Below are positions 9,026 to 16,638 of a DNA stretch of 64,000 bases, in pieces. Position numbers and translations under genes: made by a program. Every line of letters starts with the position of its first letter. Positions within the stretch are counted from its first letter, which is position 1. The notes beneath the pieces were generated by a model. It did no database searches. It was not told the DNA's origin and was given only the letters and a program-made list of their open reading frames with translations. Origin of the DNA: Bacteroidales bacterium (lineage in GTDB: Bacteria > Bacteroidota > Bacteroidia > Bacteroidales > UBA3824); the NCBI GenBank assembly GCA_024413595.1, contig JAKSUC010000005.1, positions 1-64,000 of the forward strand, in the 5' to 3' direction.

Positions 9026-10057
9026 ATGAGCGATGAAAACAAAGTGTCTCAGGGAGATATAGTAATATATCAATTGGACGATGGCAAGATGCAGATTGAT
9101 GTCAGGTTCTCTGACGATACTGTCTGGCTTACCCAACAGCAAATGGCAGACTTGTTTCAGTCGAGTAGGACGAATGTGGTAGAGCATATAAAGAATATCT
9201 ATGAAGAGGAAGAACTTGATGAGAATTCAACTTGTCGGAAATTCCGACAAGTTCGATTAGAGGGAGGACGTCAAGTGGAAAGGAATATGCCTTTCTATAA
9301 TCTAGATATGATAATCTCTCTTGGATATAGAATTAAAAGTGCTATTGCCACAAAGTTTCGCCGTTGGGCCACTGAAAAACTCAAGGAGTATCTTATAAAA
9401 GGTTTCGCAATCGACGACCAGAGGCTTAAGGGACTTGGCGGTGGCAATTACTGGCGCGAACTCCTGGATCGTATCCGCGACATTCGTTCCAGCGAGAAGG
9501 TTATGTATCGTCAGGTGCTGGATTTGTATGCCACAAGTGCCGACTATGATCCTAAGAGCCGTGAGTCCATAGCGTTCTTCAAGATGGTGCAGAATAAATT
9601 CCATTTTGCGGTGCACGGCAATACCGCCGCCGAGTTGATTTACAACCGCGCCGACTCCGATAAGGAGTTTATGGGACTCACCACTTTTAGTGGCGATTTC
9701 CCGACAAAGAAAGACGTAGTGATTGCCAAAAACTATCTTGAGGAGAATGAACTTAAGGTCTTGAACAATCTTGTGTCGGCATATTTCGATTTGGCCGAGA
9801 TTAACGCCATAGAGCATAATACTATGTATATGAGTGATTATGTTGCAGAGTTGGACCGTATTTTGTCCAGCACGGGCAAGCAGGTTCTCGATAATGTAGG
9901 CTCTGTAAGCCATAAGCAGGCTGTAGAGAAGGCGGAAGCAGAATATCAGAAATTCATTCAGAAAAACCTTTCGCCAGTAGAGCGTGACTATCTGAATGCA
10001 ATTAAGGAATTGGAACAAACCGCCAAAGAGCAATCAAAAATCAAAAATCGAAAATGA
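9026..10057 (+). CDS. RhuM family protein
   Basis: A 343-aa protein starting MSDENKVSQGDIVIYQ. The N-terminal half matches the RhuM family: VWLTQQQMADLFQSSRTNV, the HTH-like VVEHIKNIYEEEEL, then the NLDMIISLGYRIKS and FRRWATEKLKEYLIKGF segments. The C-terminal half includes FHFAVHGNTAAELIYNRAD and the helical MYMSDYVAELDRIL. RhuM was named in Salmonella pathogenicity island 3; the family is frequent on accessory DNA and its biochemical role is not established. The gene is GC-rich (35 of 60 bases in 9421-9480), unlike the host genes. It is divergent from the ATPase gene and ends 1 bp before the next start. Its last codons and the following leader repeat the motif found before its own start. 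Confidence 0.85.
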   Translation: MSDENKVSQGDIVIYQLDDGKMQIDVRFSDDTVWLTQQQMADLFQSSRTNVVEHIKNIYEEEELDENSTCRKFRQVRLEGGRQVERNMPFYNLDMIISLGYRIKSAIATKFRRWATEKLKEYLIKGFAIDDQRLKGLGGGNYWRELLDRIRDIRSSEKVMYRQVLDLYATSADYDPKSRESIAFFKMVQNKFHFAVHGNTAAELIYNRADSDKEFMGLTTFSGDFPTKKDVVIAKNYLEENELKVLNNLVSAYFDLAEINAIEHNTMYMSDYVAELDRILSSTGKQVLDNVGSVSHKQAVEKAEAEYQKFIQKNLSPVERDYLNAIKELEQTAKEQSKIKNRK

Positions 10058-10058
10058 T

Positions 10059-10535
10059 ATGAGCGACCTCGACTACATAAATTTTATCCGCAAGGGTGAC
10101 AACACCGTCATCGCTAGGCTTTATCAGAGGCTGAGGGCGTCGGTGCTCAGGTTTATGTCCAAGAGCGGGAGCCTCAGCAACGACAATCTCCAGGATATTT
10201 TCCAGGAGTCGATAGTGTGCCTTGTCACCAACGCAAGGAAAGACGGTTTCAGCCTCAACTGCAAACTGGAGACCTCCGTGATATCCATTTACAAGAATTT
10301 GGTCAGCAGATATTTGCGTAAGTAGTTGCGTCTCACTTATGCTAACCTTGTCTTTAACACAGACCTTGATGTCAAGGCGTAAGAATTCTACTTGTTGAAT
10401 ATGAACTATTTCGAGGCTCTTGCTCATCTTAGTGATAACTATTTTGATAAGGTCGAGTCATTGCAGAGAAAGGTGTCTGAAAGCAATTGCAAATACGCCG
10501 AGAAGACTATGAGGTATTGGAGATGTAGTATTTAA
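10059..10535 (+). pseudogene. ECF-type sigma factor interrupted by two in-frame stops
   Basis: From the ATG at 10059 the frame reads MSDLDYINFIRKGDNTVIAR then the region-2-like NDNLQDIFQESIVCLVTNAR, resembling Bacteroidetes ECF sigma factors. It stops at TAG 10323-10325. The same frame continues through TAA 10380-10382 to a stop at 10533-10535. The last part (ALAHLSDN ... SESNCKYAEKTMRYWRC) resembles the end of such factors (LSDNCR..., NA..AKTMKYRC). The frame is thus kept while two stop codons interrupt it, and the middle of region 4 seems shortened. An ECF sigma factor would need both regions 2 and 4, so this copy is probably inactive. It lies 1 bp after the RhuM gene in the same GC-rich block. 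Confidence 0.65.
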
Positions 10536-10695
10536 TTATCAAACTAAAATAGAATGAAAAATAATAATATTATTTACAGTGATAATCATAACTAGTTAAT
10601 TTATAAAAACATTTTTTGTAATTTCAAAATCTTGATTTTTAAATAATTTAGCAAGAGGTAAACTTACGGATGTTAATAAAATTATATTATAATTA

Positions 10696-11717
10696 TTCAA
10701 CTTTCGCAAGTTGATTAAATAATTGACAATCAATAAAAAAAAGTAATATTTATTTCGCTAATATACTAGAAAATAGTATATTTGAGTACCAAATAAATAC
10801 ATTAAATCTCAAAGAAACAGCAACTTTTTTTGATAAAAAATCATCAAAAGCACTTAATTTAATTATTGATATTGTTAAATACTTACATATTGATAATAGA
10901 AAAATCATAATATCAAATAAATGCAATGCAAAATATTCCAATATTGATAAATTGGTAGCATTATTATTATTTTCATTTTTTTTGACATTAATAATGTAGT
11001 TAATTATTGTAAGTCAATATTATATAAATATTCATCATTTGGTAAAGATGCTTTTTATCGTTTAAAAAAGACACGAAGCTCAACTTTAGACATATTAATT
11101 ATTTGATTACCCAAAAACTATATAATATTTTAAAACAATATAACTCTAAAAATGAGGCATCTAAATGTTTTATCTTAGATGATACAGATATAAAAAAAGA
11201 GGTATTTGTATTGAAACAAGTAAGTCAAATATTTTACATATAACACATAAATTTATATTTGTTTATAAGATATTAACTCTTGGTTTTCATGATGGGAAAA
11301 ATTTTTTTAGGGGGGCGATTATTCTCTTCACGGCGAAAAAGGTAAAAATACTATGGGGTAAATAAAACATAGCAAAGACAATAATTTAAGAAAAGTCGTA
11401 ACGAAAATAGTCAACATATTGATGAGTACTGTAATGATTAGATTATTAAAATAGATACGATAAAAAGAGCCATAAAATGCGGATTTAAATTTGATTACTT
11501 TTTAGTTGATAGTTGGTTTATTTGTGAAACATTAATAAAATTTATATTAAGTCGACGTTTTGGATGTCATTATTTAGGTATGGTAAAAAAATGGGAAAAT
11601 AGATATGATTATAATGGTAAATTATTGACATGATTATTGATAATCAATACTTAAAAAAAAATCTTAATATTATTTCTTGTATATTATCAGATAATTAGAG
11701 AACTTGCGAAACTTGAA
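10696..11717 (+). mobile_element. Decayed insertion sequence, about 1.02 kb
   Basis: The ends are imperfect inverted repeats: TTCAACTTTCGCAAGTTG at 10696-10713, and at 11700-11717 a sequence whose complement is TTCAAGTTTCGCAAGTTC (16 of 18 identical). The inside is a transposase wreck. No clear target duplication was seen next to the ends. It is AT-rich like the host and unlike the block just to its left. The right end lies 24 bp from the right copy of the 104-bp direct repeat. Confidence 0.75.
10779..11660 (+). pseudogene. Remnant of a DDE transposase (IS4-like)
   Basis: Fragments of an IS4-type transposase can be read in shifting frames: FGKDAFYRLKK near 11040, LDDTD near 11178, GFHDGKNFF near 11285, SLHGEKGKN near 11326, and FKFDYFLVDSWF followed by RRFGCHYLGM between 11490 and 11590. 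Conserved order (DDTD, LVDSW) fits the DDE acidic residues. Many frameshifts and stops separate them, so no active protein can be made. Borders are approximate. Confidence 0.75.
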
Positions 11718-11741
11718 AAATATACTATTTTAGATTTTCAG

Positions 11742-11845
11742 TAGTAAAGCCACAAAAATTATGCTAATTTTATATACTACAATCAATTACAATAAAATTA
11801 TTTATAACATCAACCAAAACTAACAAAAAAAACGAGATTTGGTTG
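11742..11845. repeat. Right copy of the 104-bp direct repeat
   Basis: See the copy at 7027-7130: 98 of 104 positions agree. The six differences are spread over the right two thirds, apart from one near the start. Together with the left copy it bounds a 4.6-kb interval. Confidence 0.9.
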
Positions 11846-11898
11846 TAGTTATTTTATGATTATCAACCAAAACTAATAAAAATATTGAGTTTTGGTTG
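11811..11898. repeat. Stem-loop repeats, copies b and c
   Basis: Copy b: CAACCAAA (11811-11818) and TTTGGTTG (11838-11845). Copy c: perfect 11-bp arms CAACCAAAACT (11864-11874) and 11888-11898. They lie just after the stop of the AT-rich ATPase gene and could serve as its terminators. Confidence 0.85.
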
Positions 11899-11918
11899 CT
11901 GATTGAATTAACTATTTA

Positions 11919-13322
11919 TTAATCAAACAGATTATCCATGTTAATTTCTGATTGACAAATAGAGTAGTTTTTATTTTGATGTATACCGTAAGTTGTTATA
12001 AATGTGTTTACTAAAGTTTTTTTGACCTTAATTTTTTCACGAAATTGCGCCATACGAGTTCTTAATTTTTCTGCATAATCATTTGTAATTGTATATTTAT
12101 CAGTAGAAAATTTAATTTCGCAAAGATTTATTATTCTATCAGCTCTATCAATTATTAAATCAATTTGAAAATCTTTTGTACGGCAAGTTGTTGAATTTGT
12201 TGAAATTACAGAAAGACCAAGAGCTTTTTTTATTTGATCTAAATGTTTTAGGCATATCAATTCAAAAGAAAATCCTTGCCAAGTATTTATCGAAGGTTGA
12301 TTTATGTTTTTAGACCAAAAGTTTTTTTCTTTACTATTATTTTGTATAAAATTAAAATAAAAAAGAGTATAAAAATCAGATAATCTGTAAATTGAATCTT
12401 TTATAGATTTTTCATATTGAGTATAATTGATAATAAAATCGCATTTTTCAAGATTAGACAACATTCTTGTAAGAGTACTACCTTGAATCTTAGTTTTTTT
12501 GATAATTTCATTTCTTGTTAATCCCTTATCTTTAACACTCAGAGCTTTAACAATAGATATATATTTATCAGCATTACTAAAAAGTGCATTATATAATTCA
12601 TCAAACTCGTTTTTTAGCAATCCATTTTTCGAAAAACACAATTCATCAATATTTTGAGCAAGACTTAATTGATTATTTAATAAAGTTAAATAAAAAGGAA
12701 CGCCTCCAAGTATCATATAAGTTTGTAAAATCATGTAGCGATCCCATTTAAAATTATTTTTCTCTAAAAACTCTTCAGTTTCTTTAAGATTAAAAGGTTC
12801 AAGAAAAATTTGACATGTAATTCTGTTATGTAATCCTCCTTGATTATCAATAAGTTTGTCGTTAATCCAAGAAGTTGCCGAACCGCTTGCTATTAGCATT
12901 ATATCATTCCTAAGCGAAGCCCATGCGTTCCAAAAATATTCTAATGCTTTTACAAATTTAGAATTATGAGAATCAATCCATGGCATTTCGTCAAAAAAAA
13001 TAATTTTTCTACTTTTTGAAGGAAGTGAATCTATATAGTTTCTTAATTGTTCAAAAGCATCAAACCAATCTTTTAGTTTAATATTAAAAATTGATTTTGA
13101 ATAATGTTTTAAACAATCAGAAAACCTTGCAAGTTGTTCTGTATTAGTTAAATTATGTCCACCAGTATAATAAAAAGCATATTTATCAGAATATAATTGA
13201 TTTATAAGAAAAGTTTTTCCCACGCGTCGTCTACCTGAAATAATAACAAATTCAGACCTTGACGATTTTAAACATTTATTTAGTTTATTAATTTCTTCTT
13301 TTCTGCCAATTAATTTATTCAT
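11919..13322 (-). CDS. AAA-type ATPase with C-terminal DUF234/PD-(D/E)XK-like domain, AT-rich copy
   Basis: A 467-aa paralogue of the ATPase at 7356-8774 with the same domain order. Walker A is GRRRVGKT (30-37), Walker B IIFFDEMPW near 107-115, and GSATSW follows. A winged-helix part has GLTRNEIIKKTKIQGSTLTR. The C-terminus carries FQIDLIIDR...LCEIKFS with D388, E402 and K404. Both genes start with M-N-LIGR-EEI-LN. Its base composition is that of the host (18 G/C in 12241-12300), so it is either resident or a much older arrival than its paralogue. A -7 box stands 28 bp upstream. Pairs of stem-loops flank the gene on both sides. Confidence 0.9.
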   Translation of the reverse strand: MNKLIGRKEEINKLNKCLKSSRSEFVIISGRRRVGKTFLINQLYSDKYAFYYTGGHNLTNTEQLARFSDCLKHYSKSIFNIKLKDWFDAFEQLRNYIDSLPSKSRKIIFFDEMPWIDSHNSKFVKALEYFWNAWASLRNDIMLIASGSATSWINDKLIDNQGGLHNRITCQIFLEPFNLKETEEFLEKNNFKWDRYMILQTYMILGGVPFYLTLLNNQLSLAQNIDELCFSKNGLLKNEFDELYNALFSNADKYISIVKALSVKDKGLTRNEIIKKTKIQGSTLTRMLSNLEKCDFIINYTQYEKSIKDSIYRLSDFYTLFYFNFIQNNSKEKNFWSKNINQPSINTWQGFSFELICLKHLDQIKKALGLSVISTNSTTCRTKDFQIDLIIDRADRIINLCEIKFSTDKYTITNDYAEKLRTRMAQFREKIKVKKTLVNTFITTYGIHQNKNYSICQSEINMDNLFD

Positions 13323-13349
13323 AGAATTTTACTTTTTATATTTACACCA

Positions 13350-13357
13350 CAAAGATA
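13350..13357 (-). promoter_or_regulatory. -7 promoter box of the AT-rich ATPase gene
   Basis: Minus strand reads TATCTTTG, matching TAnnTTTG, 28 bp upstream of the ATG. The region where a -33 box would lie runs into stem-loop copy d. Confidence 0.55.
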
Positions 13358-13372
13358 TGAATTATAAATTAT

Positions 13373-13467
13373 AACTGCAACCAAATCTTAAAAAAAAAAT
13401 GAGATTTGGTTACAGTTGTTTTATTAATACCAACCAAATCTAATAAAACAATTGAGATTTGGTTGGT
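13373..13467. repeat. Stem-loop repeats, copies d and e
   Basis: Copy d has 16-bp arms at 13373-13388 and 13402-13417 with one mismatch. Copy e has perfect 13-bp arms ACCAACCAAATCT (13429-13441) and 13455-13467. They mirror copies b and c on the other side of the ATPase gene and share the core CAACCAAA. Confidence 0.85.
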
Positions 13468-13522
13468 GATAATTAAATTAAATAATAACAATTAAACATT
13501 AAAAAATAAGAGTAAAAAAATT

Positions 13523-13552
13523 TTTGTATTATCGAAAATTGATATAAATTTG
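13523..13552 (+). promoter_or_regulatory. Promoter of the attenuated aromatic operon
   Basis: TTTG at 13523-13526 and TAAATTTG at 13545-13552 are both exact consensus boxes, spaced by 18 bp. Transcription would begin near 13559, giving a leader of about 155 nt before pheA. Confidence 0.75.
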
Positions 13553-13572
13553 CAACGAAAAAATAAGAAACA

Positions 13573-13635
13573 ATGGTATTATACAACAAAGCATATTATT
13601 ATTATTACTTTTACTTCAGCAATAAGGTGAGGTAA
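13573..13635 (+). CDS. Tyr/Phe-rich leader peptide of the pheA operon
   Basis: A 20-codon frame encodes MVLYNKAYYYYYFYFSNKVR and ends in TAA. Nine of 20 residues are Tyr (7) or Phe (2), with a run of eight aromatic codons. It starts about 14 nt after the predicted transcription start and precedes a terminator and then the prephenate dehydratase gene. This is the design of amino-acid attenuators, in which the ribosome stalls at codons for the scarce end product. The last codons (AAG GTG AGG) contain GGTGAGG, which can pair with part of the terminator. Confidence 0.85.
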   Translation: MVLYNKAYYYYYFYFSNKVR

Positions 13636-13669
13636 TAGTTTTTTTGTTGTATATAAAAAATAAAAAGAT

Positions 13670-13704
13670 AAAGCCTCACCAAATATTTCGGTGAGGCTTT
13701 TTTA
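13670..13704 (+). terminator. Attenuator terminator upstream of pheA
   Basis: Perfect 11-bp arms AAAGCCTCACC (13670-13680) and GGTGAGGCTTT (13690-13700), a 9-nt loop and a short T-run, ending 10 nt before the pheA ATG. CCTCACC of the left arm can instead pair with GGTGAGG at 13626-13632 inside the leader peptide gene. That pairing is possible only if no ribosome covers the leader's end. Stalling on Tyr/Phe codons would therefore allow read-through, and completed translation would favour termination. Confidence 0.85.
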
Positions 13705-13714
13705 TTACAAAAAA

Positions 13715-14557
13715 ATGAGAATAGCAATTCAAGGCGTAAAAGGAGCATTTCACGAAGTGGCTGCTCGAGAATATTTTGCAAATAGAGAAATTGAAATAAT
13801 AGAAAAAATCTCTTTTGACGATGTTATGCAATCAGTAATAGGTTTTGAAAGTGATTTTGGAATTATTGCAATTGAAAATACTATTAGCGGAACAATTCAT
13901 GCCAATTTAAAGCTATTAAAACAATATGACGTAAAAATTTGTGGTGAAATATTTATTCGTATACAACAAAATTTAGCAGTATTACCAGGCGTAAACATAG
14001 AAAATCTTACAGAAGTTAGAAGCCATTATATGGCAATAAATCAAACAAGACAATTTTTTAAACATTATCCTAAAATACGTCTTGTAGAAAGCGAAAGTAC
14101 AGCTGTAAGTTTTCGTCAAATATCAGAAGAAAAATTAACAACAGTAGGTGCAATAGGAAGCAAACTTGCAGCTCAAATGTACAATCTTGAAATAATATCT
14201 TCAGGAATAGAAACCAACAAAAAAAATTATACTCGATTTTTAATAGTAGAGCCAAGTACAGGCAATGGTTCAAATATTTGCAATAAATCTTCGTTGAGTA
14301 TTATTTTACAAAATCATCAGGGAAGTTTATCACAAATATTAAGCATAATATCATTTTATGGAGTAGATTTAACAAAAATAGAATCCATTCCAATAATAGG
14401 CCAACCACTTCATTATATGTTTTATATCGATATAAAATATCAAGATTATCAACGATATAAAGAAATGTTAAATGCCATTCGACCCTTACTCAAAGAATTA
14501 ACAGTTTTGGGCGAATATAGGGCAGGAGAGGAGTCTTGGAATGCAGTAATAATGTAA
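13715..14557 (+). CDS. pheA: Prephenate dehydratase with ACT domain
   Basis: A 280-aa monofunctional prephenate dehydratase, which converts prephenate to phenylpyruvate. It has AIQGVKGAFHEVAA at the N-terminus, IAIENTISGTIHAN, and the catalytic TRF motif in NYTRFLIVE. The C-terminal ACT domain (about 190-270) starts SLSIILQNHQGSLSQILSII and normally binds Phe for feedback inhibition. The start at 13715 lies just after the attenuator; an earlier frame start at 13691 falls inside the terminator stem and is rejected. First structural gene of the operon; no chorismate mutase domain is attached, that activity being supplied two genes downstream. Confidence 0.95.
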   Translation: MRIAIQGVKGAFHEVAAREYFANREIEIIEKISFDDVMQSVIGFESDFGIIAIENTISGTIHANLKLLKQYDVKICGEIFIRIQQNLAVLPGVNIENLTEVRSHYMAINQTRQFFKHYPKIRLVESESTAVSFRQISEEKLTTVGAIGSKLAAQMYNLEIISSGIETNKKNYTRFLIVEPSTGNGSNICNKSSLSIILQNHQGSLSQILSIISFYGVDLTKIESIPIIGQPLHYMFYIDIKYQDYQRYKEMLNAIRPLLKELTVLGEYRAGEESWNAVIM

Positions 14558-14586
14558 ATAATGAAATAATTAAAAAATAAAAAAAA

Positions 14587-15432
14587 ATGAAACTATCGGT
14601 TATTGGATTAGGTTTGCTAGGCGGATCTTTAGCATTAGATTTAAGAAAAAGAAAATTTGCAGATCGAATATTAGGTTATGATAAAAGTTTAGTACATTCA
14701 TCATACGCCAAAGAAGTAGGATTAATAGATGAAGCAGTAACATTTGACGAAGCAATTTCGCAAGGCGACATAATAATTGTTGCAGTTCCAGTAAGCGCAG
14801 TAATAAAATTAATGCCAAAAATATTAGATAAAATTACAGAAAATCAAATAGTTGTAGATGTAGCAAGTACAAAAGGAACAATTTGTGAACGAGTAAAATA
14901 TCATACAAATCGCAAAAGATATGTTGCTTGTCACCCAATGGCAGGAACCGAAAAATCAGGACCTTGGTCTGCAATTTCTGGAATGTTTGATGGTAAAGCA
15001 ATAATAATGTGCGATACAGAAGATAGCGACGAAAAAGCTGTTCAAACAGTAAAACAAATGTTTGAAGTATTAAACATGAATACCATGTTTTTTAATTCAT
15101 TTAATCATGATGTTCACGTAGCATACGTATCACACATGCCACACGTTTGTTCATTTGCATTGGCATTAACAGTTTTAGAAAAAGAAAAAAACGAAAAAAA
15201 TATTTTTAATTTAGCATCAGGAGGTTTTGGTAGTACAGTTCGTTTAGCAAAAAGTGGTGCTGATATGTGGGTGCCAATTTTTGATGACAATAAAGATAAT
15301 GTAATGACTGTATTAAACACATATATCGAAAAACTACAAGATTTTAAACGTCTTTTAGAAAATGACGATATTGCAGGTATGGAAGATTATATAAATCAGG
15401 CAAATAGAGTTAAAAAAGTATTAAATAAATAG
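14587..15432 (+). CDS. tyrA: Prephenate dehydrogenase
   Basis: A 281-aa NAD(P)-dependent dehydrogenase that converts prephenate to 4-hydroxyphenylpyruvate on the way to Tyr. The Rossmann motif GLGLLGGSLA is at residues 6-15. Further hallmarks are IIVAVPVSAV, VVDVASTKGTICE, the substrate-site CHPMAGTEKSGP and the helical FNLASGGFGSTVRLAKSGADMW. It starts 29 bp after pheA, so Phe and Tyr branches are co-transcribed under the same leader peptide. Confidence 0.95.
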   Translation: MKLSVIGLGLLGGSLALDLRKRKFADRILGYDKSLVHSSYAKEVGLIDEAVTFDEAISQGDIIIVAVPVSAVIKLMPKILDKITENQIVVDVASTKGTICERVKYHTNRKRYVACHPMAGTEKSGPWSAISGMFDGKAIIMCDTEDSDEKAVQTVKQMFEVLNMNTMFFNSFNHDVHVAYVSHMPHVCSFALALTVLEKEKNEKNIFNLASGGFGSTVRLAKSGADMWVPIFDDNKDNVMTVLNTYIEKLQDFKRLLENDDIAGMEDYINQANRVKKVLNK

Positions 15433-15569
15433 ATATTAAAAGTAAGTAGTAATAAATATAAATCAATAATTTTAATATTTATACTTATAGTCTGATTTAA
15501 GATAAATAATTAATTTAATAAATTGAAAGTCAAAAATATACAATAATAAATAGGTAAAAATTAAAAATC

Positions 15570-16634
15570 ATGATAGATTTTAAACAACTTTTTGGATCAC
15601 GACCATGGATTATAGCAGGTCCATGTAGCGCAGAAACACAAGAACAAACATTAAAAACAGCTAAAGAATTAGCAGCAAATGGAATAAAAGTATTTAGAGC
15701 TGGAATTTGGAAACCAAGAACACGACCTGGAAATTTTGAAGGAGTAGGAAGCGAAGGTTTAGATTGGCTAAGAACCGTAAAAAATGAAACAGGTATGTTG
15801 GTTTCAACAGAAGTAGCAAATGTAAAACACGTTTACGAATCATTAAAAGCAGGAATTGATATAATTTGGATTGGCGCAAGAACATCAGCCAATCCATTTG
15901 CAATGCAAGAATTAGCAGATAGTTTAAAAGGAGTTGATATACCTGTATTTGTAAAAAATCCAGTAAATCCAGATGTAGATTTATGGGTTGGCGCAATAGA
16001 ACGTCTTGAAGATGCAGGAATTAAACAATTAGGACTTATTCATAGAGGATTTTCAAGTTATGAAAAAATTTTATATCGCAATGCACCAATATGGCAAATG
16101 CCAATTGAAATAAAACGTCGTCGTCCTGATTTACCATTAATTTGTGATCCAAGTCACATTGCTGGCAAACGTGAATATTTATTAGAAATATCACAAAAAG
16201 CACTTGATTTAAATGTTGATGGATTAATGATAGAATCACATTGTGATCCAGAAAATGCTTGGAGTGATGCCAAACAACAATTAACACCTCAAGCATTAAA
16301 AGAAATGTTAGAACAACTTGTTGTTCGTGAAATATCACCAGAAGGAATTTCTCCAAAATTACTTGATGAATTACGTGCCAAAATCGACGTTTTAGATGAT
16401 ATGTTGATTGATTTATTGAAAAAACGTATGAATATTTCTGAAAAAATTGGTTTATACAAAAAAGAAAATCAAATGGCAGTTTTGCAACCACATCGTTGGG
16501 ATACTATAATAAACAAATATATGATGATGGCTGGTGAAAATAATCTTAGTCGTGAATTAATAACCAAAATATTTCAAGCAATTCACCAAGAATCAATCAA
16601 TATTCAAGATAAAATCATAAACCCTAAAAAGTGA
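15570..16634 (+). CDS. aroF: DAHP synthase fused to chorismate mutase
   Basis: A 354-aa bifunctional enzyme typical of Bacteroidetes. Residues 1-260 are a type I beta/KDO8P-like DAHP synthase with IIAGPCSAET, FRAGIWKPRTRPGNFEGVG, VKNPVNPDVDLWVGA and CDPSHIAGKREY. Residues about 265-354 are an AroQ-type chorismate mutase with LLDELRAKIDVLDDMLIDLL and KRMNISEKIGLYKKEN. It thus carries both the first step of the shikimate pathway and the branch step to prephenate. The 137-bp gap before it holds no clear terminator or leader peptide, so it is probably part of the same operon; aroD follows 4 bp later. Confidence 0.95.
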   Translation: MIDFKQLFGSRPWIIAGPCSAETQEQTLKTAKELAANGIKVFRAGIWKPRTRPGNFEGVGSEGLDWLRTVKNETGMLVSTEVANVKHVYESLKAGIDIIWIGARTSANPFAMQELADSLKGVDIPVFVKNPVNPDVDLWVGAIERLEDAGIKQLGLIHRGFSSYEKILYRNAPIWQMPIEIKRRRPDLPLICDPSHIAGKREYLLEISQKALDLNVDGLMIESHCDPENAWSDAKQQLTPQALKEMLEQLVVREISPEGISPKLLDELRAKIDVLDDMLIDLLKKRMNISEKIGLYKKENQMAVLQPHRWDTIINKYMMMAGENNLSRELITKIFQAIHQESINIQDKIINPKK

Positions 16635-16638
16635 TAAA

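Noticed and set aside
10750-10941. Minus-strand 63-aa frame inside the IS remnant
   Set aside because: It lies opposite the transposase remnant, whose plus-strand translation shows family motifs; it is a shadow frame.
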